From assembly GCA_018350325.1 (NCBI GenBank), contig JAEVLN010000006.1, positions 3,462,056-3,526,055 on the forward strand: a stretch of 64,000 nucleotides of DNA, written 5' to 3'. Shown here one piece after another: positions 21,967 through 34,474 of the stretch. The notes beneath the pieces were generated by a model. That model made no database searches. It was given only the letters and a program-made list of their open reading frames with translations, and was not told the origin of the DNA. Both the position numbers and the translations under genes were made by a program. This stretch comes from Globodera rostochiensis. Taxonomy: Eukaryota > Nematoda > Chromadorea > Rhabditida > Heteroderidae. Within the stretch, counting starts at the first letter, position 1. Each line of letters starts with the position of its first letter.

Positions 21967-23797
21967 ATGGACAAATTCAAAGTGCCGTACATTAAACTTT
22001 CCAACGGAATTGAATTACCTTCCCTCACTGTGGTGCCATTATTAGTGAGAAATTTTAAAAGAAAATCGCTAAAAATTATTACAAAATTTTTTTTAATTAA
22101 AAAGTAGCTTTTCATAAAAATATTTTATTAGAATTTGGATCCGGAACAAAAGTCGCAAGTTTTTCGTGCTGCAATAAGTGCCGGCTATTCCCACATCGAT
22201 TTGTCCAATGTTCGGATGGGCACCCCATCATTAATCAGTGCCATAATGGATGATCTTGGACATCTTCATACTGATTGTGAAAACCTTTTTTTAACGGTAG
22301 ATTTTTTATGAATAATTTTAATTTTATCACTTACATGAATACTTTTCAATTAAATTCCTTCTGCAGGTATACAATTTTTATTCCTACAAATTTAGGCCAA
22401 GTTGGTGGCTGAAGATGATTTGGATGGAATGAAACAAAAATTTGCGGATTTATTAAATTGTCTTCATACAGATCATATAAATTTGTTAATGATTGGTTTC
22501 TCAGAGTGTGGCAGAAGGGATAGACAAGACAAAAAGGTGATTTAAATGTACTTATAAGCAGGGCTGTCGCGAGAGAGATTTTTTTTTGAAATCGAAAGGT
22601 TCACTAAATGAAGTGAATTTATTAATTTTTAGAGTAGAATTAATAATTGTCATATCGTTAAGGATAAAAAAAAATTCTATACACCCCCAAATTTGCATAC
22701 ATATTTAACCATTTTAGGTACATATTTTGACGTTTTTAAGCACATAAAAACATCAGCGGTACAGATTCAAGTTCAAAATAAAGGGACAGTATACATGTAC
22801 AAGATTTTTGAAGACTTCTAACTCTACTTTTACCCGTAAAATAAATACTTGATGAAATCATAGATTCTTCAATTAGTGAAATCTTTGAACATTTTTAAAG
22901 GGCATCATCAACAACAACACTATGCCAACAAACATATTGGAAGACCAGCTTGAGCAAGGACAACAAGGTCGAACAGCAGCAGCAAAGCACATCGATACGT
23001 TGATGAAAGCATGGCATGTTGCGGAGCAGCTGTACATGGAGGGCAAAGTGAAGGCATTGGGTGTAAGCCGGACGGACATCAAGTTAGTCAAGCAGCTTTG
23101 CGAACGGGCCCAAATCCGACCACATTGTTGGCAGGTGGGCAGAAGAATCGAGGATTTTTTAGGGACACGCAAAAACGAGGTTATGATTTTATAGAAATAA
23201 AAAAAATACGAAATTTCTTAAAATTGTGACAATTCTAAAAAAATTTCATTGCCTTGTGATTAGCAGCAAGCACTTTCTTTCACATCATCAGATCGACTTG
23301 GCGCCATTGATGGCGAACTTTGATGACGTGTTAGAATTGAGCAAGCATCAAAAATTGACACCAATTATTCGTGCAAATGCGATGGGCGCCAGCAGCAAAT
23401 TTGGCTCACAACAACAACGCGGCTTCTACCACACACTGCTGCGCGAGATGGCCAACAAGTACGCCAAGTCCGCAACGCAGGTGGGGAGAAAATTAAAATC
23501 TTTTGTTGTCATAGAGATTCTATGACAAATTAATCATTCTTTTGTTTCAAAATTCTTGAAATTTGCCCAATTCCCGATTTGTGATTTGATATGTAATTAC
23601 AGGTGCTGTGCCGTTGGCTGTACCAGCGTGACATGGCGGTTGTGTGTAGTTGCGCAACAGCTAATCGAATCGGCGACCAGACGAACATTTTCGACTTTCG
23701 AATCAGCCCTGAGGATATGCGACGCCTCAACGGCCTCTACAACAGAAACAGCATACCCAGTCCATACCAGTATAATCAGCGTTTTAAAATAAATTAA
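21967..23797 (+). CDS. Divergent aldo-keto reductase, probable pseudoenzyme
   Basis: Six exons in phase: 21967-22044, 22132-22296, 22396-22536, 22901-23134, 23292-23480, 23603-23797; 333 residues, the usual AKR length. Seen: N-terminal VPYIKLSNGIELPSL, AAISAGYSHIDLSN (AKR Asp kept), NLFLTAKL (AKR Lys kept), AEQLYMEGKVKALGVSRTDI, and the NADPH-binding/C-terminal run IGDQTNIFDFRISPEDMRRL. Of the Asp-Tyr-Lys-His tetrad, Tyr (expected in DxAxxY) reads Arg, and His (expected in LIHxP) reads Gly in LLMIGFSE. The fold and perhaps cofactor binding look kept while normal carbonyl reduction is unlikely. All splice sites are clean and there are no stops, so the gene appears maintained rather than dead. 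Confidence 0.85.
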
Positions 23798-23929
23798 CAA
23801 TTAAAATTTCCTCAATTTTTGTTATTAAAACGAGTTTAAATAAAAATAATTTAATTTTCCATTAACAAGCATTTGATTGAGGTCAGAATTTGTTTAAATA
23901 ATTTGCATCATATTATTTAATAACGGCAG

Positions 23930-26451
23930 CCAATAGCAACCGGTCTTATTGCTATCGCAATGCATTTAGGAAGTAAGATTAAGCCTTTCCCTACATTGGA
24001 GCGTATGCTTTCCTTTCCGGTTAATAATAAAAAATTTTTATAAATATTTTTTTTATTATGTTAAAAACTTCAAGCAGCAATTTTTGTAAATTTTGGACAT
24101 TGAGGTACATATAGTTTTAAAATAATTTTTTTATTGAAATACTTTAAATTTGTTTTAAGCTTATTTATAATCTTATGTAAAATGCCTACATTAAATTTAA
24201 AATTTCCATTACCTTTTTCCAGGCTTCCCCAGAAGGCCTCCACATCTGAGCGCAGTCGGCACCTGATCTACGCGTGCCGACATAGCGCCGAGTTGGCACT
24301 TACATTTGCATTGCTTGGCATTACGTTCATGATCTTGGCCATGGAATTTGGATTTGCAAAGTGGTCAAAACTTGATGAGCTAGCAAGGTGCGCAGTAGCA
24401 GCAACTACTGCAGCGTTGCTAGGGTTTACCGTACGCTATCATGTGCTGCATACAAAAGTAAAATTTTAGAAAATTTCTATTAAAAGTATCATAACAGCAG
24501 TTTGGAAGTAATTTTTCAAAAAACATTTTCATTAAAACACCATTCGCCATCAAATTGTCTTTTTTTAATAGAATACCGTATATATATATAAACTAGTCCA
24601 ACGTACAATAATCTACTTACAGTATCACATGCATGTCAATGCAATCGGGTGTTGGCGCAGCGCGCTTCATGTTCGACAACGTCTGCAGGTACTGCTCGAA
24701 CTTATCGTGTGCGCTCTGACGCCGGTGCCACTGCTCCGCTTTCCGTCCGGAGGCGAAGCGTTCGCGTGCGCACTGATGTTCTTGAGACTGTATTGGCTGC
24801 CTCGCGTACTGCACCTGCGTTCACGCCTTTGTACGGACGCGGCAGCCAAGTCCATAGCGGGTCTGAACCGCGTGAAGACGGACACGCGTTTCATGCTGAA
24901 ACTCATGCTGTTCCTTCACCCAGGCGAGGCATTTTTTTAAATTTAAATAAAACCAACTATCTTCTACAGTTATATATATTTTTAAATGAAATAGTATTGG
25001 TCTATTTATTATTGAATATTCGTAATTTTATTTTTTGGTTTCTTTAAAATCATAAATTGAAAAAGTTTAGGTCCCACTCTTTCTACATTTGTGGTTAGTT
25101 TAACAAAAAAAAAAAATTATTTTATAAAAAACAATTTAAAATTTCAGTTCTGTTTTTGGTTAGTCGGTGCGTATATTCTTCGTTTATGTGAAAGGTTTTA
25201 GCAGATTTTTTTTTACTTTTAACAAATTTTTTAAGCAATATTGAAGATAACAAATTGCTTACTTATTACAACACGTTGTGGATGATGTGTGTCACATTTC
25301 TTACAATTGGATACGGTAATAGTTAGCCGTTGTGGCTAGAGACCGGCCGGAAGGGTCGGTCGCTATTTTTCATTAAAGTACCGGTACCGAAAAAACTGTC
25401 GGTACTTTTTCAGTTTTCGATATTAAAATTTTTTAAATTAACTTTTCAACAAAATCGTTATTTCGGAAATCTGATAAATGCTCCTTATTTTTCCCTATTT
25501 TTTGACACCAATTTTATTTTGCTTAAGCAAAAAGCAAAAAATTGAAAAAAAAATTCTAAATTACCTCCCACAAAATATTTTAAAAATCTGAAATATTTTT
25601 TAAAATTTTTCCTTTATCATTCAAGTTAAATGAAAGCAGGGCTCCGATATCTGCGGATTTTTCCTTTTTATTTTGAAATGCGTAATTTACCATGATAATT
25701 AAATTGTTTAATTAAAAGGTGACATTTATCCGGTGACCACTTGCGGACGTCTGATGGCCATTGTGACGGGCATTGTTGGTGTCTGTGTGGCCAGCATGAT
25801 TGTAGCAGTGATTGTGCAGAAAATATCGTTGAGTCAAGCGGAAGAACGCGTTCACAAATTTATGGCCAAAACAAAGTTTGCCAAAAGTGTAAGTGCTCAG
25901 CAAAAAATGTCAAATTTTTTGAAGGTTAGGTTTAGATTTAGATTTTTGTTAAAGAAATTTAATCACAGACAGTTGAATAAAGACTGTTTATTAATATTAA
26001 TTTAAGTTGAAAGTCACTGCCGCCCAAGTTTTGAAAGAGAGTTGGTTTGTCTACAAAAATCGGCAAAATCTGGTTAATAAGAATTAATTTGTCTTATTAA
26101 GAAGTCATTTAAATTCATTAAGGACAAATTAAAATATCACCAGCGCCGTCAGAGTGCTGCAATTTGTGCGTTACGAAAATTACGCAAGGAACAGCGTGTG
26201 TTTCAGGAAGACGATTGCGCATCTATTGACGATGTTGCCAAGGCGCGAGTTTTTTTTTTGGTTATTTTATTTTTTGAAATTGTTTTTTTCAGACAATTTT
26301 GAACGCGATTGAACTGATTCGTGCACAGGGGTGTGCCCAACTGAGCGCCAATGATCGGCTTAATACATTGGAACAGAAATTGAATGGCATTCAAGAAGGA
26401 ATTAATGCTTTACCCGAACTGTTGGCCAAAACATTTATTGATCAAAAATAA
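23930..26451 (+). CDS. kcnl: Small-conductance Ca2+-activated K+ channel (SK/KCNN type)
   Basis: Membrane channel opened by Ca2+-calmodulin. Exons: 23930-23972 (first, start codon not found), 24223-24457, 24623-24928, 25148-25194, 25236-25315, 25719-25888, 26007-26072, 26123-26242, 26293-26451. Helices S1-S6 can be followed: ALTFALLGITFMILAMEF (S1), AAATTAALLGFTVRYHVLH (S2), MFLRLYWLPRVLHLRSRL (S4-like), selectivity filter TFLTIGYGDIYP, and AIVTGIVGVCVASMIVAVIV (S6). Behind S6 comes the calmodulin-binding region (EERVHKFMAKTKFAKS; AQVLKESWFVYKN; YHQRRQSAA) and a C-terminal coiled coil (LNTLEQKLNGIQEGI). Two introns need GC donors (after 24928 and 26242). A few S5 residues seem missing between 24928 and 25148, so a micro-exon may be overlooked. 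An alternative in-frame ATG is at 24182. Confidence 0.9.
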
Positions 26452-26835
26452 AAAAATTTAATCAAAGTTTCTATGTATATTCCGGTCATATTCTTCCCTT
26501 TTTCTCCATATTCCGGGTTTTTTGATTATTTTTTAAATTCAATATAAAAAGACAATATTTGATCAATGGAGGCAAAATGCATTAACAATAAAAAGTCACC
26601 TCCGATCGAAGAAAATTCTAAACTAGTTTGGGCATGATTGATTTATTTTCATTGTTAAGAAACTTTTACTTTTTCGTAATTTTTCCCAATTGTCTAAATT
26701 GAAATTTATAGAAAATATTTGTAGTGTTGATAATATAATAAAAACTTTTTTTTTGTTTAAATATCTTTATTTATCCGGTGTCGAGGTGCCAACCATAAGT
26801 TATAGTAAAAATTAATTAATAATTATTTAATAACA
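26452..26835. other. Intergenic, no gene seen
   Basis: AT-rich spacer between the channel stop and the next signal-peptide gene. No structure noticed. Confidence 0.6.
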
Positions 26836-27211
26836 ATGTTCAACAAATTTTTTTTAATCTTATTATTCACCCATGTGATGTTGTCGCCATTGATTAAAGG
26901 ACGTAAGAATAAATAAATTTATTTTATTTACCTTAATTTTTAATTAATTACAAATTTAGGTATATTTTTCAAAAATTTGGTCTTATTTTCAAGATTTTTA
27001 GATAAATTTTTGTTTGCGTTATATTACTCTCTATTTTTGATTTTATTTTCATATATTTTAATTAATTAAATCAATCTTTTGCTCTTTTTGTGTAGGTCCC
27101 TTCGAAACAGTGAATGAAACTGAGGAAACCTCATCATCAGAAGAAAATGGTGGCCACGAGGAGCATGAACATGAAGTTGAATTCGAAGTACACCAAGAGG
27201 AAGAGCATTAG
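26836..27211 (+). CDS. Secreted 60-residue Glu/His-rich peptide
   Basis: Two exons, 26836-26902 and 27096-27211, join through a clean GTAAGA..TGTAG intron in phase. Residues 1-21 (MFNKFFLILLFTHVMLSPLIK) are a signal peptide; the mature part is about 39 residues, strongly acidic with interspersed His (EENGGHEEHEHEVEFEVHQE, ending EEEH). Such a chain could bind divalent metal ions; this is inference. Its second exon overlaps, on the opposite strand, the 3' end of the open frame of the membrane-protein gene at 27137-28852. No family recognised. Confidence 0.7.
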
Positions 27212-28852
27212 GAGGCCGAAGACATACATTTTATAATTTTGATTTGTTATTTTAAAAGCAAAGTTTGATTGTAACTCAAAACAGACCCGTTCCGAGCATA
27301 TGCGTTTCAACTCTGCCGCCTCTCGTGCGTCCTCCGCTAATTCCGTCAAATTTATTGCGTCCATTCCACCGGTACTCTTCAGAGGTCTGAACCACCAGTA
27401 TTCGGGCGAAATGTCGATGAATTCGAATAAAATTTTGCAAAACATTGTTGAATTTATGCCACCAAACTGATATTCTTTATTCTGCACAATTCAAATCAAA
27501 AAAATTGAATGGGAAAATGCGAGAAAAAGTTTTTTTCAAGAAATTCTTCGAATTCGGGTTTCGAAATCAGTCAAAAGCCCGACCCCTAAAAACGCCTTTT
27601 TATTGACCAAAAGTTTTTGTTGCTTTTTTTTAAATACCATTTACCCTTTGTTTTGCTTCATTATGCACATCATCCTTTAAGTTGATCAGTTTAAGTTCAT
27701 TTTTACTGGTTCTGAAAATGATTGTCTGCTAATTTTTACATTATCGCTCTGAACAGTTAAATCAAAATAATTTTAATTATTTTTGCAATTATTTTTTTGC
27801 GATACCGTAGAGAAATTTGAGTGTTGTTTCTCCATGGTTGCTTCCAGCGCGTCCAGCAATATCGACGATGTAAATTCCTAAAATTTAGATAAATTTTAAT
27901 ACTTAAATTTTCTGGATTTTTGAAAATATGAACAAATTTTGAATTATTTTCATTTATTTAAAAAAAACATTTTTACCGTCGATTTTTGCAAATTTTTCTC
28001 GTCTTCATTATGTTTAGGCTCCTCGCTATTATTGTTTCGGAAAATGGTTGTTGATACCGTAGACTCGATCTCCGAGAGGGATGAATACCGTACTCCTTCC
28101 AATTCATGTGTTACTGTTAGTTCGCTACTAGCATATTGTTCCTATTTAAATTTTTAAAAGTCATTTTTTATAAGCTAAAAATAATTTACGATTTTTGGCG
28201 ATTCTTCGTGAGTTTGGTCATATTGCGGGTGCATTGGATGACATTTCAAAATAGTGCCAAAAATATTTTTGTTGTCCAAATTCTCTGCTTTTGGCTTTGA
28301 ATGTATGATGACAATTCCTCCAATTGTTTCCACATTAATTTCATCCGTTGTTTTTGGCTTCCTTGACGCGGTCTCTTTGATATTTAAGTAATGCTGAAAA
28401 TTGGCATCTAATAATTTTTAGTTTATTAATTTTGTACTAGTTATGATTAAAATTATTATTAAAAAAGTAATTAAAGCGCCTGTTTTAATTACCTGATTTT
28501 CGTTTTTGGCAAATTCTTTTTCAGTTAATGGGGCCAATATAATTTGATCAGTGTTTTGGCGTTTGGTGGCCGTCCTAGTACCGGGCCATTTGTTCAAATT
28601 TAAATTTCTTTCATCCTCAGCACTTGCTTAGACATTAACGATTGTATCGGTTTTTAAAAGATTTAATAAAAAATTTATTTATTCTTATTACTTACCATTA
28701 GCATCTCTCGCATTACCGGCAACTGTCGTCGGTGCCAATCTTTGCTGGGGCCCTTTTGTTTGACAACAAATAGCAATAATTGCACCAATCATTAAAATTA
28801 TTACAAACGAAGCAAAAGAAATGATCAAACCCTCAAAAATTGGGAATTGCAT
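27137..28852 (-). CDS. Unknown single-anchor membrane protein
   Basis: Exons: 28696-28852, 28493-28626, 28190-28393, 27977-28141, 27801-27877, 27645-27711, 27137-27481. It starts MQFPIFEGL, then one transmembrane helix (IISFASFVIILMIGAIIAIC), followed by a long polar, Ser/Thr/Glu/Lys-rich part with no recognised domain (for example SSLSEIESTVSTTIF, INLTELAEDAREAAELKRI). The join between the fifth and sixth exons works only with a GC donor. The last 27 codons form a very hydrophobic tail that is antisense to the acidic secreted peptide; a strong GTATGT donor at about 27226 could end the exon before it, so the true C-terminus is open. Topology suggests an N-out, long cytosolic tail (type III) or the reverse. 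Confidence 0.65.
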
Positions 28853-29915
28853 TTTTTGCTTAATTTAATTAAATTTTTAGAAATAATAGAATCACAGTTG
28901 TTTATTGCAACTTTAAAAAAATTTTTAACAGTATATTTTAATAAAAACTTTAATCTCAAAAAAATTTGCAATTTATTGTTAATTTTCGAAGAATTTAGTT
29001 TGTGGCGTACTTCATTTTGTTTATGTTGCTCAGGAAAAGCAAAAAAAAAAAAAATTATTGCTCACACCTTATGCCTACTTTCCTCAGGGGCCAAACCAGT
29101 GGGCAATAATTCTTTACGCCCCCTTTTGGGAAATTATTTTCCGGACATATTTGGGAGACTTTTTTTTGTTAGAATGAGTCCGTTTTGCTGGGCTTTTGCA
29201 CGCATTATAAATTCTTTGAAAGTGTATAGTGGGGTGGAGTGAAAACACTATGTTAAAATTTTGGAACGTCGGTATTAATGAATAAAAATTTTGAATATTA
29301 AATACTTTTATTGAAATAACATTTTTCCGTAAAGTTTTAATATGCGAATTTTTCTAATTAATTAATTAATTTATTATAAATTAAACACCTGATAATTATG
29401 TTATAAAACATTTTGTTCGAATTTATATTTCAATTAAATTTTCAGCTATTTTTTAACAAAAACACTGAAGTATCTATAAAATTACTTTTAATAAAATAAA
29501 TAGACTCTTTATTTTGAGGTAACACTTACCCTTTTATTATTCAAAAAAATGTTTTATTATTACCCCTTTTACTATTCAAAAATAAATGTTTTATTTATCA
29601 ATAATATTTTTTTAAAATAATTTTCTCAGCAACGATATAATCATTTTAATTTAAAAAATCAATGCCAATAAAATATTTTTTAGATTTTTTTTTTCATCAC
29701 AACCGCTTTTCCCGCAGTTTCCGCTCAACTCAAATGCGTCTCAAGATTCCTCGAACTCTTGTCGTCCGTCGTCTTAACCAACCCACCGGCAGCTGGTGTG
29801 CACCCTGACGAAAACCCCCCCCCCCCGTCCCCGTCCCCCGTTCACCCACACAAACACTCACAAATCCATCATCCACAAATATCTGCTTTTTCTCTTCTCA
29901 TGATGAGTGGATATG

Positions 29916-30056
29916 CTTGCTCAAGGGTAGTAAAAACTCAACTCGCTACTTTTTAGACTTCCTTTTATTTTCTGCTCTCTTATAGACTAACACTATCTCA
30001 CTTTTTTGCATTTCTCTATTTAACACACGGGGTAGCGAGTTGGGACTTGCTCAAGG
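29916..30056. mobile_element. Foldback element with CAACTCGCTAC / GTAGCGAGTTG arms
   Basis: TGCTCAAGGGTAGTAAAAACTC..CTCGCTAC at the left is mirrored by GGTAGCGAGTTGGGACTTGCTCAAGG at the right. Shares the arm sub-repeat with 16551-16771. Confidence 0.65.
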
Positions 30057-30102
30057 TGTACTTACTGCAACTGATGGGTTGAAAGGACACGAGCATCGCC
30101 AC

Positions 30103-30220
30103 CAGGGTTGCAGCGGATTGATTACCCGAAACTCGGTCTTTTTTCGCTACCCGATACCTCCCGACCCAAAGTTTGTTCGACCTAACTGATCCAACTTTTT
30201 TCCCTACCCGCTGCACCCTA
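30103..30220. mobile_element. Small MITE-like inverted repeat
   Basis: CAGGGTTGCAGCGG at the left and CCCGCTGCACCCTA at the right. No convincing target duplication was read. Confidence 0.5.
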
Positions 30221-30976
30221 ATCCGTAAGCTATTTATTGGCCCTAATTGGATTACAATTCTGGAAAGTTTAGTTTAGAATTAAGCTTTTGCTTGAGTTTC
30301 TAGTTTTAAAAACTTAGAAATTTTTTTTTTGAATTTTTAAACTGAACTCTCCGAGCTGAGATTGAGCAGGTGTGGAACGATAATTCAAAAAAAAATGTTG
30401 GGTTTTTAATATCTTCTTTTATAAATACAGAAAAAGAAGTATTCATAAAAATCAAGATAAACAACCACTTAAAATTTTAGTGAAGAGGTAAAGCCACTTA
30501 AAAAAGCGGTGGAAACTGTAGCGCATTAAAGAGAAGTTCTTTTTCTACGTTTTTTAGAAATAAATTGTCAACTAAAAATAATATTTTCAAACATTAATAT
30601 TGGGCTTATCGTAAAATTCTTTAAATTCTTGTTCTTAGTCGCCATCGAATTTCAAATTGCGACATGTGTTCACAATTTGCTGATGAAGCAAACCACTTTG
30701 CTGAATTCGGGTCAGTAAAGCTAACACAGCTTGGCCTGGTCGGAGTTTGTCTTAAGATCAATCACTTTCCCTGTCCCGATCGATCGGCGATGAGATCGAT
30801 CGCCATCGGCGGGTGTGAGATGGCCATTAGTAATCCTCGCTGTCCTCTGTTTATTCAGGAACCCAACTTTCACAATATGGAGCCAACAAAAAATCATTTA
30901 TTATTTATTTTACTTGTTTATCGACAGGCATAATTTTCATAATTTAATTTAAGGCTTTATTTTCTACAAAATAAAA

Positions 30977-33481
30977 ATGGAGAATGTGTTAAGCACAAAG
31001 GTGAAAATCGGGAAAAGGCTATTGTTACAGAAATTATTACCTAATTAATTGTAAATTTTGAAATTTTGATTTTTAGGCTCCCGAAGAAAAGAAAGCCGAA
31101 TCAGGCGAAGTTTTAGTTGAATGCAAGCAGGATGTTGGGCTGATCGCAGATAAATCAATTGATAAGTCCAAGAATCAGGAAAAAATTGAAGCCGAAACAG
31201 AAAAATTTGCCGAGTTGAAATTGACCAAACCTGAAGATACAACAGATGAGTTAAAAGTAAATTTTGTTTGTTAATTTTACTATCAAAAATACATAAATTT
31301 ACGAAGCTCTTCAAATTAAACTTTAAATTACTTCTGAAATTGTTTTGTTTAAAAAAATCTTAATAAGAAATACAGTAACTAAATTTTTTGAAGGAAGTTG
31401 GCTGTTCATCTGATCACCAAAAAAATTTGATCGAGCAAGATATGGAAGAAGAAGCCCCTCCCATGTCAGCCAGCGGATGTCGTAGCATAAAATGGGTTGA
31501 TGATGCGCAGGTGTGTTAAAGAAAACAGCTTTAATTGAGTAGAAGATATGTTTTAACAAGGTTCCAGCGGTTTAACGCATTCAAATTGCGAAAATTTGAG
31601 ACTTTCAGAGTTTTCCAAACTTTTCTGCGTATCATTAAACTTTAAGAGCTTTCTAATGGTACAAATATTGTTTGATTTTGTTTAATTTGAGAAGAGTTAT
31701 ACATAGAACTTCAAACTTTGTAATGAGATGAGTTGGGGGTATGGATGAGATAAGTGGGAGCCAGAAAACATAGAAAAAAAATGAAAACTAGTGCGTGAAA
31801 AATGGTTTAAAAAAGCTTTATTAAAAAAGAAAAAAAAAGAAATATTAATGTTCCAGGAAATTTCGCTTCTTTTATTTTTTTTAAATCTATAGCTTTTAAA
31901 AACAAAAATTATTAGGGATTTTTCTCTTCATTTTAGTATACATTTTGAATCAATTAATAATGCTGTTTTCATGTTAAAGTCAGATAAAGGTGAGCATCAG
32001 CCGGTGGAACAATCGACGTGCAAAACGCAAAAAGTCCGATCAGACTCATGCAAAGATCAGAATGGGTTTACTTACTACAAATGTCGGTTCTGCGGACTCA
32101 CTTTCAACTTTATGGTAAATTTTGTTTTATTTTTCATGGGTTTAACAAAATTAAATTAATAAAAAAGGGAAAAGTTCGCGCAAAAAAAAATTGTGTGTTA
32201 GAAAATAAATTGAGATTTGCTGACTTGTTAATTTGTTTTTTTCTTTAGACAACGCTAAAGGCTCATGAACGAGTACACGATATAACTCAGGTGAATAAAA
32301 TGAAGTATCCAAATTTTATTTTTTGTTATAAAAATGGATAAAGTCGTAAAAGAAAAAATTCATCTCCTTTATTTAAGCCATATTTATGCAATAAATGTGG
32401 CGAATCGTTTCACTACATGTGTGAGCTTGAGTATCATGCAAAAACACATCTTCGTGAGTTTTTTTAATCATTTTAAAAAGAAAATTTAAATTTGAATTCA
32501 GAACAAAAGGGCTACAAATGTGAGTGCGGGCGCACATTCTTTCAGGTGTCGAATTTCAAATTTTTTACTTTCATTAAATATTTCATTATTATAATTTTTT
32601 AACAGTCCAAAACCGTTTTTTCGTGGACCAGTTTTTGAGAAAAAAATCAAATTAAGAGAGAATAATTCATTTTTTATATGAATATGATTTTAATAATTTC
32701 AAAATTCTATTTTTTAAAACTAGTTAAGGGTTTAAATTTCATTATTAAAATAATTTTTTAACAGTCCAAATCGTCTAGTTTTGTGGTTTAAATTTTTATT
32801 AAATAATTTTTTAAACAGCCCAAAATGTTTTGACGTGGGCCAGGTTTAATAAAAAAAAAAATTAAAGAGAAATTATAAATTAATTCATTTTTTGTATGAA
32901 TATGATTTTTAATATTTCAAAATTCTTTTTTTTAAAAAATCCAATACATATTACATAATTCACTTTATATAATTTCTGTTTAAAATGTAAGAATATTTTA
33001 AAAAAATTCAGTACACCGATCTGCTCTACCATAAGCATCCCGGGGAGGACGAGCCGTACCCGTCGGTACCAGTACCGTCCGCTTCTGTGACCGACATTAG
33101 CCCGCTGGTCACTTCCAGCCCGTCCATTCATCCGGCCGAATTTCCGACACCCGAATTTGCTGAACAAGGATTTGAGCCCAAGTATCAGTTGAAGCGTGGA
33201 CTGTCCGATGTGCGCTCCAAACCGTACATATGCCAGTACTGCTCAAAAAGCTATGCTGACAGCCGGTATGAAATATATTTGAACAATTCATCACATAAAT
33301 TTTGATCATAGGAACAGAATTCAAATTTTTAAAATGAAACTCTCATGATTCCAGCGGCCTCGCCTATCACATGTACAGCCATCGTGGTGAGCGCGTGTTC
33401 AACCCGCGTGCCTCGCGTTATTTGATGTGTCGCAACGACAATTCCTACATTTCACCGGGCCTTGATCTGCGCGATGCCTGA
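30977..33481 (+). CDS. C2H2 zinc-finger protein
   Basis: Nine exons in phase: 30977-31000, 31077-31256, 31394-31510, 31980-32114, 32249-32290, 32378-32453, 32502-32545, 33012-33265, 33355-33481; 332 residues. The first 120 residues are acidic and Lys-rich without a domain. C2H2 fingers follow: YKCRFCGLTFNFM..LKAHERVH, YLCNKCGESFHYM..LEYHAKTH, a shorter one (YKCECGRTFFQ..LLYHKH), and after a Pro/Ser-rich spacer of about 60 residues YICQYCSKSYADSRGLAYHM then YSH. The protein ends in a distinctive tail GERVFNPRASRYLMCRNDNS then ..YISPGLDLRDA. A nuclear DNA-binding regulator is likely; I do not recognise the ortholog with certainty. Confidence 0.85.
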
Positions 33482-33981
33482 GCAGGGCCAAATAATCTGA
33501 TCAGAATGAAATTAATAATTTAGATTTTTTACCTAGCGATCATGTTTTTTGACGTTTGGATCAGGATCAGATCGTTTTTAGCAGAACTATCCAATCTGTC
33601 AAACTAAAAACACTTACCTTTCAAAATCTGTTAAAATGTGGCAAAAATGTTCGAACGATCGACCAAAATTTGTTTATTTAAAAAGAGTTCGAGCCAAATG
33701 CACAATATTTATTGAAATATTGCTAATTTAATGGAGTGTTACATTTATTTACCGTGTTTCCTAAAATAGTGTATCTTGCAATGCATAAACCATGGAAATT
33801 AAAATTTCTCCAATTTAAATATTAATGTTTTTGATATATCTGAAAGTTTAAGTTTTTGCTAAAATAATGTTACACTATGTAATTTTCTGCTTTCAAATTC
33901 TTTAGATTCCCTAAAACTTCACAAATCTTAAACATTTGTAATGCTATGCAAGTTAGGAAAAACAATTTTGTTGGTGATTGT
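33482..33981. other. Short spacer between convergent genes
   Basis: 500 bp between the stop codons of the zinc-finger gene (+) and the next gene (-). It should hold both poly(A) sites. No other structure seen. Confidence 0.5.
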
Positions 33982-34439
33982 TCACAGTTGTTCTTCAGCT
34001 ACTGCTTCAACTTCTGCCCCAGTGTTTGCCACCCGATGCTTCTGCTCTTCAATAAACTGGAGGATGTTGGACGGACTGGTCGCACCTGAATGTGCAGTGG
34101 ACTTGGCTACCATTGCGGAGAGTTCGGCCAACGACTCGGTGCCGTCTGCTAGAGATGAAATCAGTTCTTCATTTTCCTTTTAAGTGTTGCTTTTTCTGCC
34201 TACCAATGCTTGAATTGTCTGCGCCATCATCAAAATCATCGTTAGTGCAGTTTACTAAAATGAGACAGTTAAACTCCTTAGACCCTCTTAATTAATTTAA
34301 TCATGTTTTGTTGATCAAGATTGGTTTTCAACTATTATAAGTATCAGTCCAACGTGATTAACTCAAATACAATATCCAACAGGGCGGCACGCTCCCAAGC
34401 ATTTCGGTCGGTTCCGGTCCCCGACTAGCCGTCTCCGCC

Positions 34440-34474
<35 letters not shown>

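Larger units (their letters stand above)
28853..30976. other. Gene-poor AT-rich stretch with two small repeats
   Basis: No supported gene. It holds the elements at 29916-30056 and 30103-30220 and a C-rich tract at about 29814-29826. Open frames at 28847, 29759 and 30664 lack splice or family support. Confidence 0.55.

Noticed and set aside
22558..22580. CAGGGCTGTCGCG and, at 25637, CAGGGCTCCGATATC as hAT ends
   Set aside because: No inverted partner or 8-bp duplication found nearby; noted as possible solo ends only.
24667..25047. Other open frames over the SK-channel exon 24623-24928
   Set aside because: The channel frame matches the SK family through S3-S5; the rest are shadows in a GC-rich exon.
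29759..29956. Pro-rich 65-codon frame
   Set aside because: Driven by a C-rich low-complexity tract and runs into a foldback element.
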